Shown in pieces: positions 43,853 through 56,284 of a stretch of 64,000 nt of DNA. How positions within the stretch are numbered: the first letter of the stretch is position 1; the number at the start of each line of letters is the position of its first letter. The notes under the pieces were generated by a model. It saw only the letters and a program-made list of their open reading frames with translations, was not told the origin of the DNA and did not search any database. Position numbers and translations under genes: made by a program. Source of the stretch: Phanerochaete sordida (lineage: Eukaryota; Basidiomycota; Agaricomycetes; Polyporales; Phanerochaetaceae); contig BPQB01000002.1 in NCBI GenBank assembly GCA_019973155.2, forward strand, positions 372,001 to 436,000, read 5' to 3'.

Positions 43853-44398
43853 TTACAAGGCACTAGAACTATGTTCAAATATCAGATCTTCGGGCTGTAT
43901 AGGCGACGACTGTCGGATGGATCGGAATACCTTGACTCCTCCCTGATGGGGCTCTGGCATCGTCTGAGCCTTGGGGCGGGTGTCGGCACTGTTCTTTTCA
44001 CTTCCAAAGCTCTTCATGGTGTACCAAAGCGCACCCGCAGCCAGGGCAGCACCTGCTGTGTACAGCATCTTCGCGTCGATAACGGTGAGAGATGTGGGCG
44101 AGCAACAAAAACTTGGCATGCCGCTCACCATGTTCTTCTGGTTTCCGGCAGTGTGCGGTCGATTCATCTTGTCCGTGTCCTCGAGCACGTCGTGGTTATC
44201 ACTGAAGTCCTGACCCACCCCAGCGCTGCCGCTCCGTCTTAAGTCACAGTGGGTGCACAAGACCCAGTGGCCGGACCCTGTGCTCGTGACGGCGCGGATG
44301 ACTGGGCTTGGCTCGAGAGCCCCACGGGCGAAGCGACGGCAAGCCACATGCGCAGCGCGGCGCATGATCTTTGCGCCGCGCCACAAAGCCTCTGACAT
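43853..44398 (-). CDS. Small protein with Arg-rich presequence and one membrane span (161 aa)
   Basis: Exons 44398-44129 and 44068-43853, with an intron whose donor is gtgagc and whose acceptor (gcgaag) is weak; the frame is also open without it. The N-terminus is Arg/Ala-rich (KIMRRAAHVACRRFARGA), like a mitochondrial presequence. Then come a polar segment (DNHDVLEDTDKMNRPHT) and, right after the splice, MLYTAGAALAAGALWYTMK, a membrane span, followed by a hydrophilic tail. It is probably a small mitochondrial inner-membrane protein; no family is recognised. The C-terminal 25 residues are less convincing and may be intronic. Confidence 0.55.
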   Translation of the reverse strand: MSEALWRGAKIMRRAAHVACRRFARGALEPSPVIRAVTSTGSGHWVLCTHCDLRRSGSAGVGQDFSDNHDVLEDTDKMNRPHTAGNQKNMVSGMPSFCCSPTSLTVIDAKMLYTAGAALAAGALWYTMKSFGSEKNSADTRPKAQTMPEPHQGGVKVFRSIRQSSPIQPEDLIFEHSSSAL

Positions 44399-46293
44399 AA
44401 GCAGCCCGAGCCTCGTGCCCAGCGGGGAAGGCGTGACGGCGTGGTGTACGTGAGGGCTAGGCGTGGACTATATCGGACGTTCCGACAGAGTTCAATTGCT
44501 TCAGAAATCAGCGATCGACATGCGCCGGACGTTTCAAAATCTCACAGGAGCAAAGGGGCCAGAGCAGGATCCCGCCTGCAGACTCGGGTCCGGGCACCAC
44601 GCTCTCGGTGAAGCTAAAGATGTCTTGGAAGGGCAAGCACCTACTCAGAAGCGGGATGGGCATAAAGTGCGTGACTAGCATGTTCTTGGCCTACAAAGAA
44701 TCATCGCGCATTCCCTTGTAGTTGTTAATGAAGAGGTGCATGTCGATCTCACTAAACCTTGCTTCAGAATGAACAAGATCAGGGAAAGCTATAGCGTCAG
44801 CGCCGCTATCTGGATAGCACACGGAAGCTACACAGCTCTTTCCGCTGAGGTACAAGAGATGTCATTCCCGTGCGCCCCGGGGCCAAACGATCAGAGACAA
44901 GTAATGAAATCAAGGTGCATCTGCCGGGCTAGTGCCTTGCTTCCGCGTACTAGCGGTCCAAAGTAGACAATCCCGGTACGTTAACACGACGCCTGTGCAC
45001 GGTTCAGGGCAGCTCGCAATGTCACCAGCGGTCTTTTGGAGTTTACTTACGGAGTTTATCGGGATAAGCCGTCTGCGTGTGATCCTGCCAGCGTAGGACT
45101 GATCAGGAATTGCTGTCCGCGGGGTAAGGGAATGAGGGAGCAGATGCACACCGGCGACGGATGTACGTTCTGTTCTTCTGTATGAGTATCGCAAATAGAG
45201 AAATGCCTCCATGGGACAAACCGGCGCAATGGAAGCAGCGCTCGGTATCTGTACTGAGTCAATAATCGATGTGCACACGACCTCATATGTACGCTTCAGA
45301 GGGAAGACCTGAGATAATGCGTAGTAAGTGACACACGGACGGATGCATATGACCTACTGCACTTGAAGGCGGGTGCCCGGTGGTGGGAAAGGGGAGGTTG
45401 TGCACAGCACACGGATGTATATGATACTGCCTGCGAGGGAAGCTGCACGCATCTATGCATGCACGTCGATGGAACGAAATTGATGCTTCCGGCAGGCCTA
45501 GGCATTCGCGCCAGATGAGAAGCGTGTGGGGTATCTGTCGAGGTGGGCTTGTGTGTCCGAGGAGAATGAGGTCATGAGAGCTTCCGCACCGGCCGCCGAG
45601 TGGTTGTTGACAGCCGCGGTGCCGTTGTGCACAGCAGTGTCCACTTTAAACATACCTGAGGCCTTTAATTGTCTCTGCGTTATCCTGACTAATTGTTACG
45701 CTATTTTCATGCGGTCAAGTCCCGGGCGCGGTGTCCATTGATATCGGGGATAAGACCACCTGACTTACCTGGATAAGACGACAACACAACGTCGACAAGT
45801 CCATATCCCAGCTGATGAAAGCACAGGTTTAGTGAGACGTATTTGAAGACAGCATAGTCAGCAGCTAGTAAGGTGTAAGCTGAGATAAACAAAGCTATGA
45901 AAACTCTGGGAGTTTCTCGCGATAGCGGGCGCCTAAGTGACCATTTTTGGACATGGAACAAACAGCTGATTACAAGGACGACGCATCGCCGCCGTCGCCC
46001 ACCAAGCTTGTTCAGTACTTCCACCTCGTCGCTCTACACATCGTCTCTAGACAACCACCAGGTACGCCTCCCCCGCACTTGTACAAAGACGTCGTGCTGA
46101 TTGCGCTCACGTTCTGCCTCGCCCCTTTCCACCCATCTGCACGTTTTGACGGACTCTGCGTCTGCGCTCGGCCTGCCCGACGTGACTGCGCTGCCCCGAC
46201 GACCTCGCACGATCCCTGCGATCTCTTTCGATTGCTTCCCACTACGTCCGCACACCCTAGCTTCATCCCCGCTTAGTTTTCGCACACTTCGTC
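44399..46293. other. Long intergenic stretch, no gene resolved
   Basis: Lower GC and few coherent frames. A minus-strand patch at 45765-45900 reads as hydrophobic sequence and ends in a good donor (CCAG/gtaagt), and a plus-strand patch at 45953-46060 starts with ATG, but neither could be extended into a gene. The right end is the Ubc4 promoter and pyrimidine-rich leader. Confidence 0.35.
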
Positions 46294-47316
<1,023 letters not shown>

Positions 47317-47658
47317 TGTCGCCCCCATGATATGCTGGTGACCTGTGGTCCTGCCGGGCTGGGCGTGTGGGCTCCCGGAGAAGTGTTGGGGGGATGAAGT
47401 GAATTGAAGGTGTACGATTTCCTAGCTGTCCGCATCGTGAACCCCAGTCCAACTCAGATTCTTCTCGTACCATGTTTTAATACAATATCGACGCCGGATG
47501 TGGCATCTGGGACGATCTCTATGAACTGCTGACTGTCTGCCAGACTCATGCGCTTGTTCGTATGCCATTGTGAGGAATGAGAATCAGATGGAATGGGTGT
47601 GTGGAACGACTACCCTCGGATCCGCGAGATCCAGCGCTCCGTCAGTTGACTGGTATGA
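47317..47658. other. Intergenic
   Basis: 3' region of Ubc4 up to the inverted-repeat element; nothing else seen. Confidence 0.4.
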
Positions 47659-47718
47659 CACAACGGGCAAAGCACCTGTCCACTCGCCAGCCGATCGCGA
47701 GTGGACAACGAGTCCACT
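47659..47718 (+). repeat. Left terminal inverted repeat
   Basis: 60 bp, 59 matching the reverse complement of 48794-48853; contains the palindrome-like CCACTCGC ... GCGAGTGG. Confidence 0.8.
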
Positions 47719-48050
47719 CACTGTCCACTACTCTGTCCACTCACGCAGCTTGCCCGTGATTGGCTGGCCCAATGTGTGACTAAGCCCGACTACTTGAAAC
47801 TCCTCGAGATGGCTGTGATGCGCCCCGGACTCCACACCGACGCCCGTGCCGCGCCGCGCCGCCGTCGACAAGTAGTCATTATTGAGCGACTACCATGGAA
47901 AAATAAAGCCAGTAAACGATGAGCTGAGTTCTTTCGGAACCTTGCCTCATACCATCCTCGCTACTTGCCGCCGTGCAATTGCCATAAATATTAGATATTT
48001 TGCTCCCACTTCCTTAGATGAACGCATCCTACCTTGCGAACGTTAGAACC

Positions 48051-48171
48051 CTGCAGCGCCGTTCTAAATTCTTGGAACTTATAATAGTTCCGTGGCTGAG
48101 AATGTACTCACTGTCCGACGAAGGTTGGACGTCGGACGCGAGCGGTCCCACTAATTCGAGCGGCGCTGCAG
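48051..48171. mobile_element. 121-bp MITE-like element inside the larger element
   Basis: It begins CTGCAGCGCCGTTCTAAATT and its end, reverse-complemented, begins CTGCAGCGCCGCTCGAATTA, so the 20-bp ends match at about 17 positions. Inside are GGAACTTATAATAGTTCC, a near-perfect palindrome, and GTCCGAC/GTCGGAC. No clear target duplication. It may be an insertion in the host element or part of its structure. Confidence 0.5.
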
Positions 48172-48793
48172 CGATATGACGTCAGATGTCGTGGACGCTC
48201 GTGGACGTATCACTGCAGCCGTGCGTTTTCTTCTCAGGGGCCCTCCGCGCGCCCTTGAACGTCGGGCACAACGATGGGCAAGCTTCCAGGGCATCTCGAT
48301 GCGCGCATCCATGCAACCGGCCCTGCAACGCGAGACCCTGCGCGGCGCGCAATCATATTAACTAAATGAGTGGTAATTGTCCAAATATCAGCAGTGTCGG
48401 AATCGTCGAAAGAGAAGCTGGGGTCATGGCCCGCCGTGCGTGAGACGGGCGCAGCGGCAGTTCGATAGACATCTGTTCGTCGCAGCGCCACGCGCACGGC
48501 AGCGCAAAGCCTCGGTCAGGAGCGTGGAGATTTTGTGTAGCAGCGCCCGCGTCGGTCTTTGTCGCAGCTTAATCCCAAATGGTGGCGAAACTCCGCTCTC
48601 TTGTGGTAAAGGCCTCTGCAATATGATAATTGCTGTTTATCCTGACACATAAATCGGCCATGGAGCCCGGCCGCGGCGGCGTAGGGCGGCCTGCAGCACC
48701 GGAGCGTGGGTACTCGGGCGGCGCATCACTGCCATACGGAGATAATCACACTGAACCAATCAGCATTGGCGACTGACGGGTGAGTGGACAGGT

Positions 48794-48853
48794 AGTGGAC
48801 TCGTTGTCCACTCGCGATCGGCTGGCGAGTGGACAGGTGTTTTGCCCGTTGTG
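48794..48853 (-). repeat. Right terminal inverted repeat
   Basis: Partner of 47659-47718; ends GCCCGTTGTG next to the flanking TGA. Confidence 0.8.
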
Positions 48854-48856
48854 TGA

Positions 48857-49531
48857 CTGTAGGATCGAAAGATGTTGGTCCCAACGTCTTCTTACGCTCT
48901 TTTCGCGATGAGGTTTTGAAACTTTGAAACTTCTCAGCATGCTCTTGGAAGCTCCAGCGACAACGGATCGGCCTATCACTTCGTCAGCTGTCGCTGTCAG
49001 AGCTTGTCAGGCCACGTCACTGGCGGCAACGACTTATAAAAACGACCTGCAGAGACAGGGCTCTTCTCATGGACCCAAACCCCGCACAGCGGGACTTGCA
49101 ACGGCCACTAGCACGCTAGAGCGGGGGCTCCTATCTTCAACTGTGGGTGTCTAATATTGACCATGCTGGGAGAGTGAGGCTGAGGACATTAGAATCACCA
49201 CTCTCTTTCGTCAAAGCCACTCCTTCGCCGAGGTCGCTCATTCAATCTCGCATATCGAACAACCCCGTATGTCTGCTTTAACTTACGGTGCTGCACACCG
49301 TTGATCTGACACATTATTCACCCAAATTTACACCAACGCCCATACGCTACAATTAGCCTGCAATTACGAGTTTGTCGACTAAGCTGAGGCTCATAGACGG
49401 TCCTCAACGTCGGGGTTTCCAAGAGACCGCTACTTGAGGGAAATTCGACTGCATAGCACTGAGCGCCGAACTTAGAAGTATAAAAGCCCGAGCGCAAGTT
49501 CCCAGAGAGAATCTTGCCTGGCGCCATCACA
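48857..49531. other. Intergenic, kinase upstream region
   Basis: No gene seen; promoter of the kinase at 49532. Confidence 0.4.
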
Positions 49532-51201
49532 ATGACAACCACCGCGAAAGCCGACACTCTTCCGCTCGTTGTGCTCGACTTAGAACGTTATCCAGCATAC
49601 CCCGATGAGGTCCTCCAAGGTCGTTACAGAATTCTGCGCAAGCTCGGAAATGGACACCATTCAGACACCTGGCTCGTCCTCGATACAAAGGAATTTACGG
49701 CGACCGATGGCAGCAGGACTGCACAGTATGTCTCCCGCTTAACTGTCTCTATTTCGCTTAAACGTACCCCCTGCTAGATTCGGCGTAAAGTACCTGGCTG
49801 TAAAGATTCTGACATTGGATGCGACCTTGCGCCACTCCACGAATCAGGTCCGCGAGCACCACTTCTTGCGCCTGGTATCTTCGCAGATATCGGAGAAATC
49901 CTGGGGCCTGCCTGTCCTCCTCGATTCCTTCCACCTTCCCGGTTCCAACGGCGCAGAATCACACTTGTGTTTCGTCATGTATGTGTTTGGCAGTAGCATC
50001 AGCAAGCTGCGACGGTCATCGCCTAACAAAGCATTGCCCGTGCACACCGTCAAGGCCGTCGTTGCACAGCTCGTGGACTGCATTGCACAGTTGCACAAGC
50101 TGGGGATCATTCATGCAGGTAAGCATCGGCCCGTAGCGTGCACTTTGTTAGTCATGTCCGACCGCCCGTACTACGTCTGCTGACACAAGCATATAGGAAT
50201 AAAGCCAGAAAATGTGCTCATCAACTCTACAAAGAGCGATGAAGAGATTGAGCGATATCTGCAGGATCCTCCAGACATCGAGGGTGTTTTCGAACGTCCG
50301 GCTCCTCAGGCAAACCCCGTCGCAGGCACGGGCGGTGGTGCCTCAAATCCTGGTTTGTTCACCCTTGACAGCTCCTGCGAAGTTGCCACTGACCGCAGTG
50401 CCCGGCACACAGGCGTCGTCCGGCATCCGTACCTTGGTGTGCAACCACTTCCCCTCCCGATCTCATGGGATGGCTCGCCCAAGGAAGCCGAGCTCGTCAC
50501 AATCACGCTCGTAGATTTTGGAAAATGTGAGCGGGTGTCGCCAGGCCGATAGCAGCATATGGTGCACCGCATGCTCATATGATTGGTATCCAGCACAGGA
50601 GGCCGGCGCTCAGCCTACGCTCCGCCACTTTGCACCCCTCGCGCTGCGCACGCCTGAGGAAATTTTGGGCTCGTACTTCGGTCCTAAAGTTGATATCTGG
50701 GCTATCGGATGTATCGTGCGTCTTTTGTTTGCGTTTCGCTCACTGTCCGCTGACTTCCATCTGTCCATATAGACTTTTGAGCTCCTCACGGGCCGTTGGT
50801 TGTTCCATCCGGAGGGCGGCCAAACTTGGCGCGTGGACGACGACCATCTCGCAAAAATGCTGGAGTTGACTGGTGACACGTTCTCGCCGCAAATGCTGGA
50901 CTTCTCGCAGGATGCAGAGCAATTTTTTGACGAGGAAGGTGCGTCTCCGCGATGCCCGCTGCCAGCATGCCACGGAGATACTCAATGTGCGGTGCCACTG
51001 ACAGGTAACCTCCAACGCATTCCGGACTTGATGCTCGTCCCCATGGAAAACGCTATATCCGTCTACAATGTGGTACCCGACGAAGAAGTTAAGCCTGCTG
51101 CTGACTTCATTCGGAGCTGCCTCAGGCTCGACCCTCTCAAAAGACCTGGTGCCAGTGAGCTGGAGAAGCATCCGTGGCTTGCGAAGGCATTTTCTTGTTG
51201 A
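49532..51201 (+). CDS. SRPK-like protein kinase lacking the catalytic HxD aspartate (candidate pseudokinase)
   Basis: Exons 49532-49725, 49778-50118, 50197-50526, 50594-50715, 50773-50938 and 51005-51201 give 449 aa. Kinase landmarks in order: LEDRY-like start (LQGRYRILRKLGNGHHSDTW, an SRPK-type Gly loop), YLAVKIL with the ATP-binding Lys, HLCFVMYVFG hinge, IIHAGIKPENVLIN, TLVDFGK with the Mg-binding Asp, APLALRTPEEILG, GPKVDIWAIGCITFELLTGR, and the end RPGASELEKHPWL. SRPK kinases phosphorylate SR splicing factors. In place of the expected HTDIKPEN the splice junction gives HAGIKPEN, so the catalytic base Asp is Gly; no other acceptor restores it. A roughly 80-aa insert before the DFG contains Pro/Ser-rich sequence, as in SRPKs. 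Confidence 0.87.
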
Positions 51202-51447
51202 AGCGTGTCATGCTCTCAACAGCATGGCTCAATGGGCATCCGATAGCTATGGCATCACGGCTTGTGGTGTTCGAAGTTTTGGACACAGATTTTATTTATC
51301 TTCGAACCTATAGACGCATTTTTCGTAACTGTACGGTAGCTTTGAACAATTTCTGTAGACTCGTTATTTGATAATATTCTCCTCTCTAATATGGTACATA
51401 CATGTGCAGCACTAAGTTGGCTGCTCCAGAAAACAGCGCGGCCAGTC

Positions 51448-53450
51448 TCACTGAGCACGAGATGCGGCGTCCTCGGCCGCCTTCAAGGCCTTCTGGAAGC
51501 CGTCCAACAATAGCTCTCGGTCCTCCATGCCAACGCTGACGCGAACGAGGCCCTCCTCGACGCCGTAGCCCGCGGCCCAGTCGAGCTCGAGGTAGTGGCC
51601 GAGAATAGTGTACGGGCACGCGAGCGTGAAGTTCGTGCCGAGGCTCGGGCCCTTGAAGAATGGCATCGCATCGAAGAACGCGCGACTCGCCTGCGGATGG
51701 TGGAACGTGACGCTGAAGAGCCCGCCGTACCCGCCGCCGGGCACGCGGCACTTCTCGTAGTGCGCGGCCGTCGTGTACTTCGGGTAGTACACCTCCTTGA
51801 CCGTCTCAGGGTGTGCGCGCAGGAAGTCGCAGACGGCCTCGGTGTTGGCGTCGATGATGTGTGCGCGCCGCCGGAAGTCGCGCGAGTTGCGTTCCATGTA
51901 GATGGCGTCCTGCCCGAAGTAGGAGTCTTCGTACGTTTCGGCGAGATGAGCCTTCAGCGCATCGTAGTGGCGACCCTTAGGGTTGAGCACAAGACTGCAC
52001 TGTGTAAGCTGGTGCACATATGCATAGCGTGGGTCGAACATACCTGCCGCCCATGACATTCGCATCCCCACTGAACACCTTCGACAGACTGCTCACTACG
52101 ACGTCGGCGTACGGAAGGACCTCGACGTTCTCAAAATTGCCCAAGGTCTCGTCGACGACGATCAAGAAGTCGTACTTGTCCGCCAGCGCACGCAGGCGAG
52201 GTAGGTCGGCACATCGGAGCAGAGGGTTGGAGGGGAACTCCGTGAACAGTGCGAGGGCTGGTGGTGCGTCCGGCCTCTCCGCATGTTCCTTCGCGAGCAG
52301 CGCTTCGAGTTCATCGATGTCCTTGTCAAGACCATGTCCGAAGAAGTGGCATCCAGGACCCCACTTCTGGAGAACCTTCAGGGTATCTGTATACGGAAAA
52401 CTGGACCGATGTCAGCCGGATTTCCAGGATCGTCTACGAATCTATGTACTGACCCAAAGCATATGCTCTTCGCGGAGGGCATGACCCCTAAAGCCAATTG
52501 ATGCGCGCTGAAGATGGAGGTCATGCCAGTGGAATACAGGTACACGTCGTCTTCGCTGACTTCCTTGACACCACGCGTACTGGGACCGAGCTCGATAGCC
52601 TGCTCGCCGGCTTGCGACCAGTGCGTCGGGCTGTCGTGCACCAGAACACCGGCGATCCGGCGGCGCATGGCACGTTTGGCAGCTGCCGCCGCTTCCACGG
52701 GCAAGTTACGGCCATAGCGCTCCTCGAGATAGGTGGCGTGGTCTGCGTCGAAGGTCTCTGTGGCAGGTTCTGGAGGCGGAGACAGGGTAGGGGATGGAGT
52801 AGACAGGCTTGGCTGCTTAGCATAGTGTCGATTGCTCGCATTGCGCTTGGTGAAGATCGGCGTCGACGTGAGCTTCGGCGAGCTAGGCGCGGTCTCGTCT
52901 GACAGCATAGCCAGGCAGTGCTCGGCCAGACGGCTGGAGATTCCCAGGCCGGTGTGCTGCCAGAACTGCTTGGCAAGGGGGAATGCATCGGATGGAAAGA
53001 GCACGATGTGCAACTCTACGCTAGTAGCTGTTGAAGCTGTAGCGCTTTCTGGAGTAATGAGAAACTGCACGAGACGTACAGGGACGGCAAGGCCTTGTTG
53101 AGAAGACCTATCCAGCATGAAGTCCCGGCATTTCTCTGCGATGCGGCGCGTGGGATACAGAAGTGCCTGCTCGCCGTTCACGCCGAACTTCTGTTCACAT
53201 ATCTGGGCAAGCTACCGTGGAAGTGAGTAGGCAATCGCTGTGCAAGGACTGATGGGCTCACCTTGCGGATGCTGAGATGGATGAAGAATCGTGGATATCC
53301 AGATACCATGGCGTCTACGACGCGCTTATCGCCCTCCTCGTATCCAATGTTATCCTCCCAGGTCGGCAGCGAGACGGAGATGGCATGCGCTTCGAGCGCG
53401 GGGACGGCGGCCCCGAGGGCGATCTGCTCCTGGATCGCGACACAGCTCAT
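51448..53450 (-). CDS. Cystathionine gamma-synthase (PLP enzyme of methionine synthesis)
   Basis: Exons 53450-53262, 53211-52454, 52400-52044 and 51994-51448 give 616 aa, the length of fungal STR2-type enzymes, which carry a long N-terminal extension. It joins cysteine with an activated homoserine to make cystathionine. Signatures: [93 protein letters not shown], the PLP lysine in [19 protein letters not shown], and [14 protein letters not shown] Ser/Pro-rich insert sits near residue 190-210. The start at 53450 was chosen just before the conserved block; the frame continues upstream without similarity. It is divergent from NMD3 with about 360 bp between starts. Confidence 0.93.
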
Positions 53451-53809
53451 GGCGGGGCAGGTCAACGGGTCCAAACAGCAGATGTGTGGGTCTGTGGGTC
53501 TAAGTGGGCGACTTGGCAAGTGTAGTCGACAGTCTGACACTGTCAGCGTGATGGAAACTAGGAAGAGACCACAAAGCTTTCCCTCCCTGCCGTGACTCAG
53601 GATCCCCACATCTCAACAAGGCAATTCAGAGATTAGATTCACGTCAAGCGCTGATAAGATCACTTTCGGAACCGCTCAATAATTCTGCTCACTAATTCAC
53701 GGCCTACAATCTTCACCTTCTACCTCTACCTCTCCCTCTCCCCCTCCTCCCAGTCAGTGCTGCTATAACTCGGGCTGCTACTGCTTGCTAACATCTGCTA
53801 CGCAGAAAC
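53451..53809. promoter_or_regulatory. Shared divergent promoter, cystathionine gamma-synthase / NMD3
   Basis: 359 bp between divergent starts. On the NMD3 side 53713-53752 is a long pyrimidine tract (CTACCTCTACCTCTCCCTC), typical of fungal housekeeping promoters and leaders. Confidence 0.55.
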
Positions 53810-55579
53810 ATGGAGTTTACTCCAGGACCAGCCATTCATAGAGTGCTTTGCGCTGACTGTGGTACACCGATCGTCCCAAACTCTGCAAACCTTTGCGTCG
53901 CATGCTTGAGGAATACAGTGGACATTACGGAGGGTATCCCTAAGCAAGGTACGTGGCACTCAAACTTTTGTCCGCTCACGCTTCTCATGGCGTTCAGCAT
54001 CCGTCTCGTTCTGCAGGAATTGCGAACGCTTCCTCTCGCCACCAGCAAGCTGGACTCTCGCGCGGCCAGAGTCTCAGGAGCTACTTGCCATCTGCTTGAA
54101 GAAACTCAAGGGTCTCAACAAGGTCCGCCTCACCGATGCGCACTTTATCTGGACAGAACCGCACTCGAAGCGACTCCGTGTCTCCCTGACCATCCAAAAA
54201 GAAGTCCTCACGGCGACAGTCCTCGAGCAGGTGTTCGAGATCGAGTACCTCGTTCAGCACGGGCAATGTCCAGACTGCACGAAGCTCGCGGCGAAGAACA
54301 CATGGAAGGCCCTCGTGCAAGTCCGCCAGAAAGTACCGCACAAGCGTACCTTCCTCTTCCTCGAGCAGCTTATCCTCAAGCACGGCGCGCAGAAAGACAC
54401 CATCTCCCTGAAGGAAGTTCGCGATGGCCTCGACTTCTTCTATAGCTCAAGAAATCACGCGGTGAAGATGGTCGAATTTTTGGCTAGCGTCGTGCCCATC
54501 AGGTAGGCCAGAACTGTGTCCTTCAGGGAGCACCTTACTGACTAAGCGTTAGGTCAAAGACTTCAGAGCAACTGCTATCCTCAGATACCCATTCGGGCAC
54601 CGCCAACTTCAAGTACACTTACTCTGTCGAGATCATCCCGATATGTAAGGACGATCTCGTCTGTATACCTCCGAAGATGGCCAAGCAGATGGCGAACATC
54701 AACCCATTGACTATCTGCTCCCGCGTCGGCAACTCCCTTCATTTCCTCGACCCTTCTACGCTACAGTCTTGCGAAATCACTTCACCTATCTATTGGAGGG
54801 CACCGTTCGAATCGCTCGCCAGCGTGTCCGACCTTGTAGAGTTCACTGTGTTGGACATTGAGCCAACTGGCAACTCGCGGGGAAAGCATGTGGCAGCTGA
54901 TGCTCAAGTCGCACTCTCTGGCGCATTCAAGTCATCACGCCCGCATGGCGAAGACGAAAGCATGATGGACTACGAGAACTCGTCACTTGCGAATCAGATC
55001 TTCCACACGCGGACACACCTGGGTGGTATCCTCCAGCCCGGCGACACTGTCATGGGCTACTTCCTGAGCAACTCCAACTTCAACTCGGACGACTTCGCGG
55101 CGCTGCCGTCGCACCGCGTGCCGGACGTCATGCTCGTGAAGAAGTCGTACCCGAACCGGCGGAAGAAGAACAGGACGCGCGCGTGGAAGCTGCGCAGCAT
55201 CGCGCGGGAGGCCGACGAGGAGGGCGAGACGAGCAACGCGCGCGGGCTCGTCGGCCGCATGGGCGGTCGCGACCAGAAGAAGGTCGAGGAGGACTACGAG
55301 CTCTTCCTGCGCGAGCTCGAGGAGGACGAGGAGATGCGCGGCGCCGTCAACCTCTACCGCGCGCCGAAGAGCGAGAAGCCCGGCGCGGGCTCCGGCCTCG
55401 CGGGCGGCAAGACGCGGCGGAAGGCGCAGTTCGAGATGGACGTCGACGAGAGCGAGGCCGCGGCGCCTGCGCCCGAGGACGAGGACGAGGGAGAGGACGA
55501 GGCGGACTTCCCCGACGTCAAGCTCGACGAGCTCCTGGAGGACTTCGACGAGATGACTCTGGAGGAGCCGCAGGAGTAG
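53810..55579 (+). CDS. NMD3: 60S ribosomal export adaptor NMD3
   Basis: Exons 53810-53948, 53998-54502 and 54553-55579 give 556 aa. NMD3 binds pre-60S subunits and recruits the exportin Crm1. The N-terminal zinc-binding pairs are visible: CADCG, CVAC, FCRNCERF and, after the LTDAHFIWTEPHS block, QCPDCTKLAAKNTWKALVQV. The conserved core continues with QKVPHKRTFLFLEQLILKHG, KDDLVCIPPKMA, NPLTICSRVGNSLHFLDP and KGKH-like RGKHVAADAQVALSGAF. The C-terminus has a basic KKSYPNRRKKNRTR patch (nuclear import) and a Leu-rich acidic end (DVKLDELLEDFDEMTLEE) that fits the nuclear export signal. Confidence 0.96.
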
Positions 55580-56284
55580 ACTGTGTTATAGACGCGTGTA
55601 TCGGTAGCTTCATGACTTGTACTCTCGCACTGGTGTCGCTATTTCATTCGGGCTAGCCCTTGGCTAGCTAGCTACGTACTTCACACCGTCGGACTGCAAG
55701 TGAATGTTTTGGCACCGCTGATCTTCTTCGACGCGTGTCAGAGGATCCGCCGGATCTGCAATAAACATATGGCGGTGATTCGTGGGCGCGCTGCGGGCGC
55801 AGATGTGGTTGCGATGTCTAGCTCTTCGTCGGCGATCACTTGTAGCCCGGCGCTCAGGCGCCGAGCCCTCCTTGTCCTGCGACTTTATGTCGAACAAAAT
55901 TATCTGTGCAGACCGTGAGTGAATATTGTGCGTTACAACATGGCCGCAGCTCACTCACAAACGGTATGTCTAGGAGGCCGCGTGCCAGCTCTGTAGGTGC
56001 TTTGGAGCTGCGGAGCAGGGACAGTTGTCTCGAGATGGGTCCCGCTCATCGCGGGTCAGCGCGGGTCATGTACGCGTCTTTGACCTGCAATCCATCATAT
56101 CAGATCGCCTACAAGCCCCAGTTTCAGGGCCGCACTATTGAAGAGCCCATCTGGAGCGCTGCTTGACTCGATTTGTAACCGAAGGCCGACGCCGTTGCCC
56201 AGCCTCCAGCCTGATGGCGCTATATAACGACTGCATTGACAGGCGGGGTAGCACTCACCGTCTCACACCCGCCTTTGGCCCCGC
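55580..56284. other. Intergenic
   Basis: 3' end of NMD3 and promoter of the large EF-hand gene. A short GCTAGC-rich patch (CTAGCTAGCTAC) lies at about 55663-55675. No gene seen. Confidence 0.4.

Larger units (their letters stand above)
47659..48853. mobile_element. 1195-bp non-autonomous element with 60-bp terminal inverted repeats
   Basis: The left end (47659-47718) and the reverse complement of the right end (48794-48853) agree at 59 of 60 bases, starting CACAACGGGCAAA and including CCTGTCCACTCGCCAGCCGA. The flanks are TGA on both sides (47656-47658 and 48854-48856), consistent with a 3-bp target duplication. Each arm also holds an internal hairpin (CCACTCGC with GCGAGTGG), and further GTCCACTC units lie just inside. 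No transposase frame exists in the 1.07-kb interior, so any mobility would depend on an enzyme encoded elsewhere. The superfamily is not clear; 3-bp duplications are known from PIF/Harbinger elements. Confidence 0.7.

Noticed and set aside
45707..46024. 105-aa minus-strand frame with hydrophobic stretch and a good donor
   Set aside because: No ATG at its start and AT-rich codon use unlike the neighbours; no downstream exon found.
51595..52056. 153-aa plus-strand frame
   Set aside because: Antisense of cystathionine gamma-synthase exon 4.
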